From Hyphomonas sediminis (lineage in GTDB: Bacteria > Pseudomonadota > Alphaproteobacteria > Caulobacterales > Hyphomonadaceae), in contig NZ_JAIEZP010000001.1 in assembly GCF_019679475.1 (NCBI RefSeq), forward strand, positions 682,001 to 746,000: a stretch of 64,000 nt of DNA, read 5' to 3'. The stretch's first letter is position 1, and the number at the start of each line of letters is the position of its first letter. The notes below the pieces were generated by a model. It ran no database searches, was not told the DNA's origin, and saw only the letters and a program-made list of their open reading frames with translations. Positions 62,448-64,000 of this stretch are shown here, piece by piece. Both the position numbers and the translations under genes were made by a program.

Positions 62448-63206
62448 TCAGACCGTTCGCACCGGCGCGCCCGCTTCAGCAAGCGCCGCGCGGGCCTCTG
62501 CCAGCGTGGCTTCGCCGAAATGGAAGATCGAGGCGGCGAGCACGGCGCTTGCCCCGCCTTCGAGGACGGCGGGGGCAAAGTCCTTCACGCCGCCGGCGCC
62601 GCCGCTGGCGATGACGGGAATGGTGACGGCGGAGGAGACCGCTTTCAGGAGCGGAATGTCGTAGCCCGTTTTCGTTCCGTCCCGGTCCATCGAGGTGAGC
62701 AGGATTTCGCCGGCGCCGCGTTTTGCAGCCTCGCGGGCAAACTCTACGGCATTGATGCCGGTGGGCTTGCGCCCGCCATGGGTGAAGATTTCCCAGCTGT
62801 CGCCGGATTTGCGCGCATCGATGGCGACGACGACGCATTGGCGCCCGGCCTTGGCGGCGCAGGCGGAAATCAGCGCGGGGTCTGCCACGGCGGCGGAGTT
62901 GATCGCCACCTTGTCTGCGCCCGCTCTCAGAAGCGCGACCATATCGTCCACCGAGCGCACGCCCCCGCCCACGGTGAGCGGCATGAAGCAGGCCTCTGCC
63001 GTGCGGCTGACGGTGTCGAGCAGGGTGCCGCGGCCTTCATGGCTGGCGGTGATGTCGAGGAAGCAGAGCTCGTCGGCGCCCTGAGCGTCATAGGCGCGGG
63101 CAAGGGCCACGGGGTCGCCAGCGTCTTTCAGGTCCACGAAGTTGACGCCCTTCACGGTGCGTCCGTCTTTCACGTCGAGGCAGGGGATGATGCGCGTCTT
63201 CAGCAT
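62448..63206 (-). CDS. hisF: Imidazole glycerol phosphate synthase subunit HisF
   Basis: Cyclase subunit that with HisH builds the imidazole ring and releases AICAR. The 252-residue protein starts [20 protein letters not shown], with catalytic Asp 11, and has [29 protein letters not shown] and a second catalytic region [12 protein letters not shown]. HisF-family phosphate loops GGAG and ASIFHFGE are visible. I chose ATG 63206 instead of an in-frame start upstream. hisH and hisA are not in this window. Confidence 0.97.
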   Translation of the reverse strand: MLKTRIIPCLDVKDGRTVKGVNFVDLKDAGDPVALARAYDAQGADELCFLDITASHEGRGTLLDTVSRTAEACFMPLTVGGGVRSVDDMVALLRAGADKVAINSAAVADPALISACAAKAGRQCVVVAIDARKSGDSWEIFTHGGRKPTGINAVEFAREAAKRGAGEILLTSMDRDGTKTGYDIPLLKAVSSAVTIPVIASGGAGGVKDFAPAVLEGGASAVLAASIFHFGEATLAEARAALAEAGAPVRTV

Positions 63207-63350
63207 GGCCGCTCCTTTGCCGGGAAAGGCACGCGAATGCAAACTATCCGTAAGGTTGCCGAGGGTGGGAACAGGCGCCGGGATGGCTTATGTTGCCTTC
63301 AGGGAAGGCTGAACTCGCACGAGACGGGGCGCCGAAACAGGAGACGACCG

Positions 63351-63545
63351 ATGGACATGAAACAAACCGAACGCCGCACATCCGCCCGCCTGCAGGCCGA
63401 CGAAGCCGAACGCCTGGCGCAGCTCGCCGCAGGGCTGTCGAAGCTGGAAGCCGGGAAGGGCGCGCCGGCGGGCGAAGAAAGCGACATCGCCCACGCCCTG
63501 CGCACACGCCGCCGCCTGCGCCGCCCGCTGTCCAGCGCGCGCTGA
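63351..63545 (+). CDS. Small hypothetical protein
   Basis: A 64-residue product (MDMKQTERRTSARLQADEAE at its start) rich in Arg, Ala and Glu, mainly helical, with no recognised domain. AGGAGACGACCG precedes the ATG, which supports translation. The next gene is convergent, 4 bp away. It is a weak call based on the ribosome-binding site and the open frame. Confidence 0.5.
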   Translation: MDMKQTERRTSARLQADEAERLAQLAAGLSKLEAGKGAPAGEESDIAHALRTRRRLRRPLSSAR

Positions 63546-63548
63546 GGC

Positions 63549-63746
63549 CTAGTCCATGAAGCTCGCCGCAACCAGGTAGACCGTGGCAAGACCTGCCCCG
63601 GTCACTGCGGCGGCGAGCCGGCCAGCCAGCCTTGCCTGATCCAGCTGACTTCGGCGCATATTGCTCAGCATCGTCTGATACACAGCGTCCTGCGCCAGTT
63701 TCTGCGCGGCCTGCTCGGACGGGGATTTCGATCTCTGCCGGGTCAT
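63549..63746 (-). CDS. Small hypothetical membrane protein
   Basis: A 65-residue product with a basic, helical N-terminal half (QAAQKLAQDAVYQTMLSNMR) and one C-terminal hydrophobic segment (LAAAVTGAGLATVYLVAASF). No family is recognised. No strong Shine-Dalgarno precedes ATG 63746. The stop lies 4 bp from that of the convergent small gene. Confidence 0.45.
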   Translation of the reverse strand: MTRQRSKSPSEQAAQKLAQDAVYQTMLSNMRRSQLDQARLAGRLAAAVTGAGLATVYLVAASFMD

Positions 63747-63857
63747 GGCAGGGGCAATGCGAAATGCGTGCCACTTTGGGGGGAAAGGATAGTGTGAGGA
63801 TGTTTGAGCGCGGAATGGTGGCGCTGGTGCGGGCTAGGGGCGGTTTGCTCCGGACCC

Positions 63858-63944
63858 GTAGGGTGGGTTAGGCGAAGCCGTAACCCACCGCTTTCGGGCC
63901 GCACCGTCTGATGGTGGGTTACGGCTTCGCCTAACCCACCCTAC
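63858..63944. repeat. REP / inverse-REP pair with perfect 33-bp arms
   Basis: Arms 63857-63889 and 63913-63945 are exact reverse complements, separated by 23 bp. Each begins with GTAG outside a stem of GGTGGGTTA and TAACCCACC. The layout matches REP elements mobilised by RAYT proteins and is related to the imperfect copy at 28352-28443. From 63747 to the right edge no gene was recognised. Confidence 0.8.
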
Positions 63945-64000
63945 GAAGGGCTTGTTTAGGTATAGGCGGACCCTAGGATGAGGCGGCGGCTTCGACCGCC

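Overview
The window is a gene-dense, GC-rich stretch of an alphaproteobacterial chromosome, and I read it as the replication-origin region of a Hyphomonadaceae-type (Hyphomonas-like, Caulobacter-related) bacterium. The evidence is the gene order, which matches that surrounding the Caulobacter origin: leuS-lptE-holA, then parB-parA-rsmG-mnmG-mnmE-rho-hemJ-hemH-hemE on the minus strand, then ppsR-maf-aroE-coaE-dnaQ on the plus strand. Two perfect 16-bp parS palindromes lie inside rsmG and mnmG. A perfect CtrA box sits on the mnmG start. The hemE/ppsR gap (13979-14320) carries nine GANTC (CcrM) sites in under 240 bp. The cell-cycle genes trcR (DUF1013) and rcdA (DUF1465) follow nearby. The taxonomic call is an inference; no rRNA gene is present.

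Layout. 1-4300: tail of a DUF3576 protein, then the leuS-lptE-holA operon. 4300-13980: chromosome partitioning, tRNA modification, Rho and late haem genes, all transcribed away from the origin. 13979-14320: candidate oriC. 14321-21000: ppsR-maf-aroE-coaE-dnaQ with stop/start overlaps, then secB, a Tim44-like protein, mltA and smr. 21050-25750: trcR, a quinone oxidoreductase, DUF1192, rcdA, a TetR regulator, beta-carbonic anhydrase and ppa. 25870-38580: a more accessory region with a 2OG-Fe(II) oxygenase-like protein, a self-regulated tetR/reductase/SRPBCC operon, a REP pair, a lipoprotein methyltransferase, a small heat-shock gene with a ROSE-like thermometer, a GST, a glycosyltransferase, a stand-alone RibD-type deaminase with gpmA, an AGE epimerase, a prolyl-oligopeptidase lipoprotein and a GNAT enzyme.

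38580-49290: the conserved ffh-aroQ-rpsP-rimM-trmD-rplS set, split by two secreted beta/gamma-crystallin-type genes on either side of rimM, plus a family-2 glycosyltransferase, a Kef-type antiporter and an orphan lipoprotein. 49300-59470: amino-acid and biotin metabolism (leuC, bioB, cysK, leuD, leuB, asd) interleaved with GST, glyoxalase-like, amidohydrolase and SnoaL-like genes. 59500-64000: a ProXp-type deacylase, DUF6065, hisE and hisF separated by a crotonase gene and a 131-bp nested inverted repeat, two small hypothetical genes and a perfect REP/inverse-REP pair near the right edge.

No tRNA, rRNA, CRISPR array, transposase or prophage gene was seen. The most useful non-coding observations are the oriC architecture (including a TGTGANTC motif that fuses a CcrM site to a DnaA-box-like core), the cysK leader hairpin that buries its Shine-Dalgarno sequence, the ROSE-like element, the 62301-62431 cruciform-type repeat, the REP pairs and a dispersed GTTGGAGTTTTT motif. 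All start choices, motifs and repeats were read by eye; no alignment or folding program was run.
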